From positions 11,124,501-11,188,500 of the forward strand of contig BSBN01001017.1 of assembly GCA_027924645.1 (NCBI GenBank): DNA of 64,000 nucleotides, in the 5' to 3' direction. Origin of the DNA: Cunninghamia lanceolata. Lineage: Eukaryota > Streptophyta > Pinopsida > Cupressales > Cupressaceae. The position numbers and the translations under genes were made by a program. The notes beneath the pieces were generated by a model, which saw only the letters and a program-made list of their open reading frames with translations, ran no database searches and was not told the DNA's origin. This document shows positions 36,761 to 47,512 of the stretch, piece after piece (position 1 is the stretch's first letter; every line of letters begins with the position of its first letter).

Positions 36761-38251
36761 CATCCCATTTACTAATTGTTCATCCTTTTATCCATCCATC
36801 CTACCTCCATCATCCTTGCACCTAGACTTGGTTTTTTCCCTTGTCATTGGTATCTAGCATAAAGGCTACCCCAATTATGAATCCATTGACATCTCAAAAC
36901 ATTTCAAAAAAAAATCCAAGCAATAAGATCAATCATCATCAAAAGCAAATCCATCAAAACACATCCAATCAAATCACCAAATCAAGCCAATCTATCAATC
37001 AATCAAAATAAATCACTCCAATCCATATCATCCTATCAATAACATCATATATCATCAAACAAATCAAATCAAATCCCAATCAATCCATAACCTGATCAAT
37101 CCATCCACTTTCATCATCACCATCAATAAAACACAAAATCAGAACTACATCTTATTTCTATCATTAATTGCCTTGATCCCATGGATATAGGGTATGTAGG
37201 CAATCTGGGATACAAAGGAAGTACTCAGATTCAGGCATAGGCAATAGACCATTTCTATCTTTCATCCTTCTTCTAATATTCACCAATGTTCATCATCACT
37301 CATCTTATATTCTTCTATCATCTATCTCCCACATTGATTCAATCTATCACTCCAATAAAATCAATTCTTCCCATTAATCATATTCTTTCATATGAATCAA
37401 AAATCACTTCTTCAAATCAATCCAAAATTCCAAGTAATGATCCAAATGCAAGCTCATCATCAATCCATACCAATCAAGTTACTCAAACTTGTCAAATTAT
37501 CCAATCACATTCAATGGTCTTGATCCTAATCTTGTCGTAAACCAAAACAATCAATCAATCATCATCATCAATGGGATATATCATTCCCACATCCTTGTGT
37601 TGATCTAGGGATATGTTGTTCCTTGCGATGACAACACTATCATCATCCATCAATCAATCAATCATTGGTTTACATCTTTATAGGGGTAATACCTTGTTTG
37701 TTTTTGTTTCATTTATGCAAGCTTGATTGCTTGCTTGTGTGTGTTATCTTTTTATCTTGTATTTGTATCAAAATCTGTATCTTTCTAGCTAATATTCATA
37801 TCCTGTGTATGTTGGAATACCTTTTTGCATTATCCTTTGCATATATGGTCACATCATACCTTTTGTGCATTAGGAATTCAATGCTCTAAGTTTACTTCCT
37901 CATACATTAGACAAGGTTGTATTGTGCTGGGGCACGATACACATCATCACCCTGGTCCTTATACCTTGGTGCATAATGTCTAGTGCTATATCAAACATCA
38001 TGGTTGCTCATTTTCATTGCAGCATAACACATCTTCTTCTATCCATTCCCTTACCTTTCTTCCTTGACCAATCCATTTCATTTTGAGAGCCTACCCGTGT
38101 TTGTCCAACCTGCCTATCCTCTCAAGGGGGCATCCTCATCCTATCCTTACATCATCATCCCATTTCATCTCATCCTTTTCCTCTAGCCATACCTTAGCTT
38201 CTTTGAAATAATGTTACTCGACACAAATCTCATCATCTCAAACATCATCTC

Positions 38252-38265
38252 AAAGAGGGGCAAAA
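38252..38265 (+). promoter_or_regulatory. Polypurine tract of element B
   Basis: AAAGAGGGGCAAAA directly before the 3' LTR. The identical tract precedes the D 3' LTR. Confidence 0.85.
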
Positions 38266-39094
38266 TGTAGACACCCAAAATTGTCCTAAATTTGTCCATG
38301 TCTTGCAACACCTAGTCAAATACATTTCTAAGACATCATGTAGCATTTTGTCCTAAATCCCACTCCTAATTCAATTTATCCATTACCTAATTAATTAAAT
38401 AAATTTTATTTATTTAATTAATTTCTCATCATAATCCCATCTTAATCCATCCTTAATCACTTAGTCAATTAATTAAAAAATTCCATTTATTTAATTAATT
38501 TCCCTCACATATCCTAACTAATTCAAATAAAATATTTGAATTAGGTCCTCACCTTTCACCACTTCCCAACACTTGTCCACCTCTCAGTTGAATCATGTGT
38601 GGTAGTACAAATTTCATTTAATATCTTTTTTGTGTACACAATCACACATGTACTAGTTTTTTTGTACATTATCACACATGAGCCCTATCCTCCTCTTTAC
38701 ACTTGTCACATGACTACAACTCCCTTGAAGAGTTGGAATACCTAATTAATCCTAGCTATCCACATCATTCAATTAGCATTTCAATCTCAACCATCCATTC
38801 AAATCAGCCCTTGCCTATAAATCAAATCCCTTACAAGCCATTTGGGGATCCACATTTCATGCATCCTTATGCTGTCAAAATCATTCTTCAATCTTCTCAT
38901 CTATTTTCATCTATCATCCATCTATCATCTTCATCTTATCATTATCTTTATTAATTGAGCAACCAACATATCAAATCAAATCAATCGATCAATCAATCTT
39001 GCATCTATCTATTCGAGGTATTGAAGATTTGGATTGAGGTAATGCATTGTATTGTTTTATCATTTTTATTTTATCCAAATTTTTCATGTACACA
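38266..39094 (+). repeat. Element B 3' LTR (uninterrupted)
   Basis: 829 bp from TGTAGACACCC to GTACACA. Aligns with the three pieces of the 5' LTR and lacks C and G, which shows both are later insertions. Confidence 0.92.
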
Positions 39095-39157
39095 GTAGCA
39101 TATAGAAATAGGAAAGAAGAAGAAGACAAAATTGATTTGGATGGAGATGAACAATAA
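39095..39157 (+). pseudogene. C-terminal end of the A LTR ORF beyond element B
   Basis: The GTAGC duplication is followed by 20 codons and TAA. In the frame that arrives at 11416-11429, reading resumes exactly after B and gives an acidic tail (KEEEDKIDLDGDEQ). This supports B having landed inside a coding frame; chance cannot be excluded for 20 codons. Confidence 0.55.
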
Positions 39158-39460
39158 AATTCTTAAGTCACATGTGGATCCCATCATTTGTAATTAATTA
39201 CATGTTTTGAGGGTCATGTGACCTTATTTTGTCTTTATTATGTCTTGGAAATTGACTTTTCCCTATGCACAGCTTAATGGGTATTCAATTTGTCTAGATT
39301 CAATGTATTTGGGAGTTATATTTTCTCTTTTTCGTACAAGACAAATGCTAACATGAAAATGTAATTAGTTGATGTATCACATTAAATGTCATGTAATCTA
39401 GACTATTGGTGTTGAGTTAATCTCTACCGTTCATTCAAAAAGTCAATATGGAGCCTCCTC

Positions 39461-39468
39461 TATATAAA
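39461..39468 (+). promoter_or_regulatory. TATA box of element A
   Basis: TATATAAA followed by GGG, preceded by CCTCC. It lies about 300 bp after the ORF stop and about 830 bp before the primer site, the same arrangement as in E. Confidence 0.65.
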
Positions 39469-40288
39469 GGGTTGCCATTTCTCTCATTGTAACATATTAT
39501 TGATGCCAAATTGTTGACACTCTACCATTTGAAGTTAATACAAAGCAAGTTTCTATAGTTTTCCTGATAATTTGTCTATTTGTGTTATCTATTTGGTTTT
39601 CATGGTTCGCTTCATGATCTGCAATTAGTTAGTCATGATTTTGCAATGTTAATGATTTGTTGAAGGTATTTGGTGAACATTCTAGTCCATACTATTAGTT
39701 GCTTGTTGATTGTGAGTTGTTGTGTATAGTTAGCTTGGGCTGTTAAACTGAGCTTAGATCAATTGCATTACATAAGTTAAATCACACCATAGTTTGGGTG
39801 TTTGATGAATGGATGTAATCTGAAAATATTTAGTCTCTGTTGAAGATAGCATCATTTTCTACAACAATGTAGCATTCTTGCAGCTTGGTAAAACAAAAAG
39901 TGGTTAACTTGAGAATGTTTGTCTATCGTCAATAAGCTTTACATTGTGATTTTCTCTTATGACTTCTTCCTAACCCCTTTACTCTTTTGTATTTTCTTTT
40001 CTAAAGTTATTAGATTTAGGTTTTTATAGAAGCAATCAAATTTGAAATCTGTTGAAAGCATCATAGAGTTTCTACACTAATATTTCTATTTTCTTTTACA
40101 AACCTTATCATTTTATGTAAGACCCCTTGTTGGCATAGCTAGACATACCAACTAAGTTATTCTTGCAAGCTAAGCCCTAGCTATAGAATCCTTAGAGTAA
40201 TCTTACCTAGGGTAGGATACTTTTTCAAGAGAGGTGAAATACTCTATATTTTACCTGTGTTGTGTGCTGAAAACACCATCAACAGAAT

Positions 40289-40305
40289 TGGTGCTAGAAG
40301 GAGGC
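40289..40305 (+). promoter_or_regulatory. Primer binding site of element A (tRNA-Asn)
   Basis: TGGTGCTAGAAGGAGGC is one C-to-T change from the complement of the plant tRNA-Asn 3' end over this stretch. Element E has the unmutated form at 62019. Confidence 0.8.
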
Positions 40306-40419
40306 CCACCAAGTTGAGACATTGTCTATAACATTAGCTAGTCTGGGGACCAAACAAAAACACACCAAGTCTAGTTCAGCTAGAGGGGAGTTATTATCAT
40401 TAACTTAGTTCAAAAAATA

Positions 40420-41760
40420 AGAAGAGACCAGGGAGTTCCTAGGACTCCTAGGGCACGCTTAGTTCCAAGAAACCCACCTGGTATGCCAACCAACACAATT
40501 CAGACTACTTTACAAGCCAACCCAGTCCTAATGACCTTCTTTGTTGCTAATAACTAGCCCCCACTCAATTTCAATGTTTATCATGACATGCCCAAAAACC
40601 CTGATAAGTCTTGCTCAAAGTTTCACACTAATGACCCTAACAAGACTGCTGATGAACACATCAGGATCTTTGAGAGCAGTATGTTCATTCTTCAGGTACA
40701 ACATGAGGATGTGGTTTGCAGATTATTTCCCTACTCACTATAGGATGAAGCCTATTACTGGTTTTCTAATCTCCCTTTAGCTTCCATAAATTCATGGCTT
40801 ACTTTGAAAAATGCATTTCTAGATCACTTCAAGATGCCCACTACCCCTGCGGACCTTTATAGGTCCTTTGTGGAAATTCATAAAGCTGAAGGAGAATTAA
40901 TAAGTTCCTTCAATAATCAATTTCAAAAGGCATATAGTCATTTACAAGCTCCTTATACCCTCTCTCAGCCAGCAGTCATGCCCATTTACTATGCAACCCT
41001 GGATAGGCTCACTTCCATGTTTATGAGGAGAGCTAACCTAGCTTCAACCACTCTACCTCAGGCATATGCTAAAGCTATCATGGTGAACATGTAGTTGGTA
41101 CAGATAGCAACAAGTCCACTAAACCATATAGGCCCTACAACTATTCCAAACCAGATACCTATGATCAATTAGGCCCTAGCTAATCATACTCTAGTGATGA
41201 ATCTTATTCCAGTCCCTATATTAACATAGGCCTTAGTTGTTCATCTTGGAGCTCCAATTGTAGAACTACTACCTGCTCAAATGCCATTCCTCTAATCAGA
41301 TGAAACCACCAAAGCTAAGGATGACAAAGATGACATCAAGGAGTTGGCAGAATAGATGAAGAAGCTCACTGCTAAAGTTACACATTTAAGGAACCAGAAT
41401 GCTTACCTGCAACAAAGGAATCAGAACCAGAGTTAGTATTAGAACCAGAATTATCAGCAGCAAAATCAAACTTGGAACACCAGGATGAATAATGGAGGAG
41501 CTCCCTCATCATTGGAAAATTAGAGCACTAAAAACTGTCCACTCAACCGAGTGATGTTGGCTGAAGCAGCATTGTCCTTGTGGTGTAGGCTCCATAACAC
41601 AAATGCACACTCTGAATTGGACTGTCATGAATTTTAGGTTGCATCCAACATCTTTCAGAGAGAGATTCAGAATGTAAAGGCACAAGAGACTCCACCCACG
41701 GGGTATGAATTGGTGCCCACTCAAAGGTATGATACTGCCCTTGTGCTAGATAGTTATGTT
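40420..41760 (+). pseudogene. Element A Gag
   Basis: The Gag core is readable at about 40600-41094 (HEDVVCRLFPYSL, YYWFSNLPLASI, then NAFLDHFKM and FNNQFQKAYSHL), the retrotransposon Gag pattern. A Gln/Asn-rich stretch follows, then a Cys-His motif near 41580 (WCRLHNTNAHSELDCHEF) of the Tat type. Many TAG stops, several inside glutamine-rich stretches, consistent with former CAG codons. No clean start codon survives. Confidence 0.75.
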
Positions 41761-42229
41761 TTTCCTTTTCAAAATGAAAATTAGCCTAAAGAAGAGTATG
41801 ATGAAGTGCATGCATATCAGCAGTATAACAAGACCCCGTACAATCTCAGAAGTAACAAGCTGAAGGGGCCTTTTACCACTTCTATTCCTTCAAACAATTA
41901 CCAAATTATACCTGATCCAAAAGATTCCAATAACCCTAAGCCTTCCAAGGTAACACCTCAAGTTACCAGTTAGAGTCAAATAACTAAAACTCTCTAAGGT
42001 CTGAAGTAGCAAATCTAGGACAATATGTGGTAGATGAGCTCAAGAAGATGAAGGTTAGTTTGTCAATATTTGAATTGATGAAGATTAAAGAGGTTAGGAT
42101 AGCCTTCCTCCAGGACATTGGAGCAAATGTTAGGATTGACTTATCCTTAAAAGAGATCCCTTCAAAAGACAATATAGATAAAGGGAAAGAAAGAGTCCAT
42201 GCCACATAAACTGAGAAAAAGGTAACCCT

Positions 42230-42550
42230 ATACAAAGAGAAGAGAGAGTCTCCTCCTTTCCTCCTAATCCTTAGGATATTTAGAAAAAATCTTCATAAAT
42301 GCCTAGTAGTCTCCAGAGCTTCTACCAATGTCATGCCTTTATCTGTCTACAAAGTTCTGGGTCTAACCCTTGCTAAATCCTCTAGAAACATTACTCAATT
42401 AGACAAAATAGAAGTGAATTTTATGGGAGAACTGAATCATATCCACATGTAACTTGTATCAGACCCTAGAGTACAACATTACATAGATATCCAAGTAGTT
42501 GATATCCCTGACCAATATGGCATGCTTCTAGTAGGGATTGGTCTAAAATG
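42230..42550 (+). pseudogene. Element A protease
   Basis: The region around 42310-42350 reads VVSRASTNVMPLSVYKVLGL, where an active protease would have Asp-Ser-Gly-Ala-Ser. The catalytic Asp is replaced by Val and the Gly by Arg, so this copy is inactive even apart from stops. The block QYGMLLVG (about 42520) follows as expected. Confidence 0.7.
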
Positions 42551-43149
42551 TTGAATGGTTACATGGCAACTGATTTTTCTCATATGTGGTTGCCATGGAA
42601 AGGATTGGCCAATCATATTCAGATTGAAAGAGAACCCAAGATGAAACATATGGTCATAGAGTATAATCAAACAAATGAAATATTATATTCAGAACTTGAC
42701 TTGGGAATTTACTTTCCACAAATAAACTAAGTAGAGGAAATTCTCATGCTTAGTAGCCCTCAGAATGATGACCCACCACTTACTAAGGAAAATCAAAGCA
42801 TAGAGGCATGCATTTACACTGATTATGGACCTTCCTCAGATGATGAAGAACCAGGTATATTTGAGGGATTCAAGAATTTTGTGGCCAAATTCATGAGTGA
42901 CCAATTGACTGTGGGAAAGAAGATATAGATTGATGAGTTGTTATTGCCCAATTAGTGTCATATTCATGATGTCTCTCACTCTAAATTTACATGTTCTCTC
43001 TGTTAGGAGGCAATAAAACAAGTACAAAAGCATTTGAAGATTCCAGCGACCCCAAAGGAAAGTCAAGATGCTCTAGGTACGATTGATCAAGAATCTTAGT
43101 CAAATAAAAAACAACGAATAGCAGATGATGTTAAGAGTAATGAATCCTG

Positions 43150-43560
43150 CATTTGGACATTTGATGGATCGAGGTGAAAACAATGATTTGGTGTAGGTTT
43201 CAAGTTGATTAGTCTCACAGGAGATTCCTACTTGGTCGCATATCAATTGCAATTCCCTTGCACAAACAATGTGACAAAATATAAATCTTTAGTGCATAAT
43301 TTGCTAATGGCACTTCAGAAAAAGGTTAAGATTATTTAGGTATTTGGTGATTCTGAATTGGTCATCAAGCAAGTGAGAAGGTAGTATTCATGCAATGATA
43401 AAATATTGAATAAGTATCAGAATCGTGTGTGGAATTTGATTAAATGTTTTGATGGTTTTAATATCCAATTAATCCCTCGAAGGAAGAACCATGTTGCTGA
43501 TGCCTTGGCTCAGGCAACAAGCTCTCTAGAACCACTATCCATGACAGACTTGAAGAAATT
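43150..43560 (+). pseudogene. Element A extra RNase H, located before reverse transcriptase
   Basis: Shows FDGSR, GVGFKL, TNN near 43268, VFGDSELVIKQV and the final ADALA block after RRKNHV, the arrangement of the RVT_3-type (plant/archaeal-like) RNase H carried as a second copy by Tat elements. The Glu expected a few residues after TNN is Lys, removing one catalytic residue. Stops at TAG and TGA. The position between protease and RT is unusual to my knowledge; in many Tat elements the extra domain follows the first RNase H. Confidence 0.7.
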
Positions 43561-43829
43561 TATCCTAGAACTGGTCTTGACTCCTTCCATACCAGATAAC
43601 ATCATGAATTTTTAGGTTTTTGAAGATGATAAGAACATAATTGATTTTCTAGCTTCATCAAATGTTTTTAATGCTCAAATAATAGATGAAGAGGAGTTGG
43701 AGCTTGCTGAAATGGATTTAGGAGTTCTCAACTTAAAAATGAACACTATTCCTCGAGGGATGGTAGAGTTAGAATGGTTGTTTGATTTAGATCAGTTTGG
43801 GATCCAGAAGAAATAGGGAGAATCCCCTG

Positions 43830-44760
43830 GTGCACAGTGTGAACCTTATAATTTGGGGACCGGTGAGGATATTAAGAATGTTTTCATTGGGAAAGCTAGC
43901 ATAGTTGAAGAAAGGATAGGAATTATCCGTGCATTGAGGGACTATCATGAAGTCATATCTTGGAGTTATGAAGATCTCAAGATGTATGGCACCTCAATCA
44001 TAACTCATATGATACCTCTTAAGCTAGGAGCGAAACCTTTTAGGCAAAGACAATGACCAATTAATGCTCTACTAGAACATTTAATTTTTAAAGAAGTTTA
44101 GAAATTGTTGTTCGCCAGAATTATATTTCTCGTAAGGCATTCCACCTTAGTAGCGAATCTAGTACCGATACATAAGAAAAATGGGGAGATCAGACTCTGT
44201 GTCGACTTCAGAAATTTGAATAGGGCATTGGAAAAGGATAATTACCCACTGCCATCCCTAGACAAAGTGTTGTAGATAGTCAATGACTCACAAATGATGT
44301 CATTTTTGGATGGTTATTCAGGTTATAACCAAGTAATGGTAGAATATGAAGACATATTGAATACATCTTTCACATGGAAATGGGGAATCTATGCATACCA
44401 CATGATGCCTTTTGGATTAATTAATGCAGGAGCTACATTCCAACATACGATGGACATAGCTTTCAAAGGACTGGATGGAAAATGTATCATTATATACATG
44501 GATGATCTCACTATATTTTAAAAGAAAAGGGAGGATCATGTTGCAGACTTAAGGAAAATCCTGTAGTGATGCAGAGACTATGGGATTTCACTTAATCCCA
44601 AGAAATGTATCTTTGGAGTGACTGAAGGAAAGTTGCTTGGACACATAATTTCTAGGAAAGGTATATCAATTAACCTTGATCAAGTCCAAGCAATTCTTAA
44701 GATCTAGCCCCCAGCCAGTAAGAAGGAATTTAAGTCATATTTTGGTAAGATCAATATTGT
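43830..44760 (+). pseudogene. Element A reverse transcriptase
   Basis: RT motifs in order: PIHKKNGEIRLCVDFRNLN, YPLPSLDKVL, FLDGYSGYNQV, MPFGLINAGATFQHTMDIAF, IIYMDDLTIF and LLGHIISRKGI. The YMDD Asp pair is intact. The INAGATFQ form marks the Tat lineage. Interrupted by stops such as TGA near 44055 and TAG near 44100, 44275 and 44565. Confidence 0.88.
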
Positions 44761-44879
44761 TCGCAAGTTCATCATGGGGTTTGCTGAGATTGTTTGTCCA
44801 TTGAATGCTATGTTGAAACAAGATGCTAAGATAGAATGGACTACAAAAGGTAAGGTTGCATTTGTAGAGACCAAATAGG

Positions 44880-45200
44880 CAATAGCTAATGCCCTAGTGC
44901 TAGTGAGTCCTGATTATACACTACCATTTTGCATATACTCCTTTGATTCCAAACATACGTGTGCATCAATATTGACACAAAAGAGAGTTGTTCATGATGA
45001 AAGGCCTATTACTTTTATGAGTACACCTCTAAAGGATGCAGAATTGAAATATCTGAATATGGAAAAATAGGTGTATGCCTTAGTCAAGGTAGTCAAGATT
45101 CTATCATTATATCTTGAGGAGCCAAGTGATTGCAATTGTGCCTGATGCAGTAGTCAAGGCATTATTAATACAAAGTGAGCTAGGTAAATGAAGAGGAAAG
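44880..45200 (+). pseudogene. Element A RNase H (standard position)
   Basis: After RT, IYSFDSKHTCASILTQ and ITFMSTPLKDAELKYLNMEK correspond to the usual Ty3/gypsy RNase H, followed by a damaged stretch with stops and at least one frameshift near 45120. Confidence 0.65.
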
Positions 45201-45529
45201 TGGGTCACAACTCTACAAGAGTTTGATATAGAAATACAACCTATGAAGTTGGTAAGAGGCTAGGAACTAACAAAAATAATGGTTGAAATAGATCCAAGCC
45301 TAGTTTCTCATAAGTATATGTTAGAAGATATTTCTAAAGATGAATTGTATTGTGACATCATTTTTATCTTCTCAATCAGTGCTACCCACCTCACTTAAAT
45401 TCAGTATAGAGAAGAGTACTCAGATTAAAGAGAAGTGGCTTTATGATCAAGGGATCAGTGTTATATAAAAAGAACCATGAAGGAATTTAACTAAGATGTC
45501 TAGACAAAATAGAGGTAACACAGGTCTTG

Positions 45530-46591
45530 ACTAGTTTTCATGAAAAATTTAGGATGGGTCATGGTTCAACTCATTCCACCACAAATTAGGTCCTTTGAGA
45601 AGGGTACTACTGGCTGACATTGTTCAAAGATGTTCATGTGTACACCCAAACCTACCATATATGCCAGACTGTTGCTTCCAGGGAAAGAAATGCTTCCATG
45701 CCATTACAGCCAGTGGTGGAAGTACAACCTTTTGCGCAATGGGGCCTTGACTTTATTGGTATGATCAACCCGCCTTCTTTTGCAGGCCATAGGTACATTC
45801 TAACCACTATTGACTATTGTACAAGATGGTCTGAAGCACTAGCTTGTAAGCAATGCACAACCGAAATTGTAATTGAATTTTTTGAGAAGCATATCATCAC
45901 CATTTTTTGTTGTCCCTTTTCTCTTGTTTGCGACAATGGTCCTGCATTCTCTTCCTTACACTTTTCAAATTGGGCCTTTGATTATGGGATTATACTCAAA
46001 TTTTCATCTAACTATTATCCCCAAGGGAATGGAGTAGCTAAATCAACAAACAAAAACCTGCTTGAGGTCATTAAAAGATTACTTAACAAAAACCCTAGAG
46101 ACTGGCACACTCAACTTAAGTTTGCCTTATGGGAAGACAGGATTAGACAAAAGGTTGCCTTAGGTACTTCAACATATCATTTGGTTTATGGATTAGAACC
46201 CATCTTTCCCATCCATTTGCAAATCCCAGTGTTGCAATTCATACAAGACTACTTAGAGTCAAATGATAGAGTTTCAGACTGCCTCACTCAGTTGTTACAC
46301 TTAGAAGAAAAATGTGATGCTGCCATAGAAAACTTTGCCAAGCACCAAGGTGTAGTGAAGCATTGGTTTGACAAGAGAGCCAAGGTCAAGGATTTCTGCA
46401 TCTCTGATCTAGTACTATATTGGGACAAATCCCATGAGAAGAAGGGCAAATATGGTAAATTTGACAAGCTTTGGCTAGGTCCTTATCAGATTCATGAGAT
46501 CTTAGGAGATAACATGTATCAATTGAAGAGCCTTTCTGGTGAGGAATTCCCACTACCTGTCAATGGGCAGTTCCTGAAGCACTACTTCTAG
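45530..46591 (+). pseudogene. Element A integrase
   Basis: 323 codons are open from 45620. The zinc region is damaged: one of the expected Cys pair is Tyr (YHIC near 45660). The core has GLDFIGMI and VCDNGPAF for the two catalytic Asp. The Glu expected in the third block is Lys (NGVAKSTNKNL, near 46040), so this copy cannot be catalytic. The C-terminal KLWLGPYQIHEIL block is intact, ending at TAG 46591. Confidence 0.9.
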
Positions 46592-47512
46592 GCCTAGGAG
46601 GCATCTTTGCCTTCTTTTAGTGTATATAGTTAGATTGTTTGTTTTCTTTGGTTAGATTAGGTTGCTGTTAGTTTAGTTTCTGCTTTCTTCTTTTTCTTTC
46701 TGTAGCTATTAGGTGTTTGCTTTTGCTTTGGTTTTCCTCGCCGAGCTTGCTTTGTTGAGGATTTCCATTTCTTGAACGTGGCAGCAAATTGTATAGACCT
46801 ATAAGTGGTCCTTTGTTGGGTAAGTAATCTAGAATATTTCTTTGAGAAGTTGTAGTTTCCACTTAGATTCTCTTGTGGGTTTCACTGTTATCTTGGGATG
46901 GTATGATGCTTGTTCATGGGAAATGAATCACTAGTTGGTGCACTTGAAGTATTTTCTAGCCATATATCTCTTACACTTTTAATGATCCTGAAGCAGCTAA
47001 AGGACTCTAGGTGATATCATATTAAGTGAAAAATCAAAAGGTCACATCCCTGGCACCATTGTGAATTTTGTCAGTAAAATTGGAAGGGTAAGATATATTG
47101 CATTGTACTCTACCAGCAATAAAGTAAAAATAAATAAATAAATAAATATCTAATTACATCTAGTACACATTACAACTCAATTGAGCTGATGGGTTTACAA
47201 GACAACTCCATTGGGGCTATGGATGCCACACTGACAGTGGGGCAATGTCAAGGTGGATGAGATGTGTCTCAACTTACATAGCTTAATGCGAAGGATCTTG
47301 GATGATCTTAGCGGCTAAGGTATGGGAATCAACACAATTACACACACTCAGGTTTTTTGGATATAGATGGCTGCACTATGCTATTAATTTCTACTTCTAT
47401 GATGTGGTATCATGTCTTCCTATTTAACATGTGGGTAACATAGAGATTCTGGGTTTGGAACTAAAGTTTATCATTGAAATGATCTGGAGCATTTCCCAGT
47501 AGAGTTTCCATT
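46592..47512 (+). other. Element A region between pol and the 3' LTR
   Basis: About 0.9 kb with no coding signal. A purine tract would be expected just before 47513, but none is apparent there. Confidence 0.55.

Larger units (their letters stand above)
35891..38251 (+). other. Element B 3' non-coding region
   Basis: About 2.4 kb of CCATCC-rich sequence without coding signal. Two parts are conserved with D: 36059-36245 (GGTGAAAACC modules) and about 37720-38010. Confidence 0.65.
11430..39094 (+). mobile_element. Element B: non-autonomous, pol-less LTR retrotransposon
   Basis: LTRs of about 829 bp (5' copy split into 11430-11503, 17362-17778 and 30261-30597; 3' copy 38266-39094), about 6% different by eye. 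The internal region 30598-38265 has a long leader, one Gag-like ORF and a purine tract, but no protease, RT or integrase. It is flanked by a GTAGC duplication. C and G are inserted into its 5' LTR. This is the LARD-like kind of element, which depends on enzymes made by others. Confidence 0.8.
39095..40284 (+). repeat. Element A 5' LTR, last part (U3 end, R, U5)
   Basis: Continues the A LTR after B. Contains the TATA box at 39461 and ends with CATCAACA, as the E LTR does (62013), four bases before the primer site. Confidence 0.6.

Noticed and set aside
37665..37889. 74-codon very hydrophobic plus-strand frame in B
   Set aside because: The homologous D sequence does not keep the frame, although the DNA is conserved, so it is non-coding.
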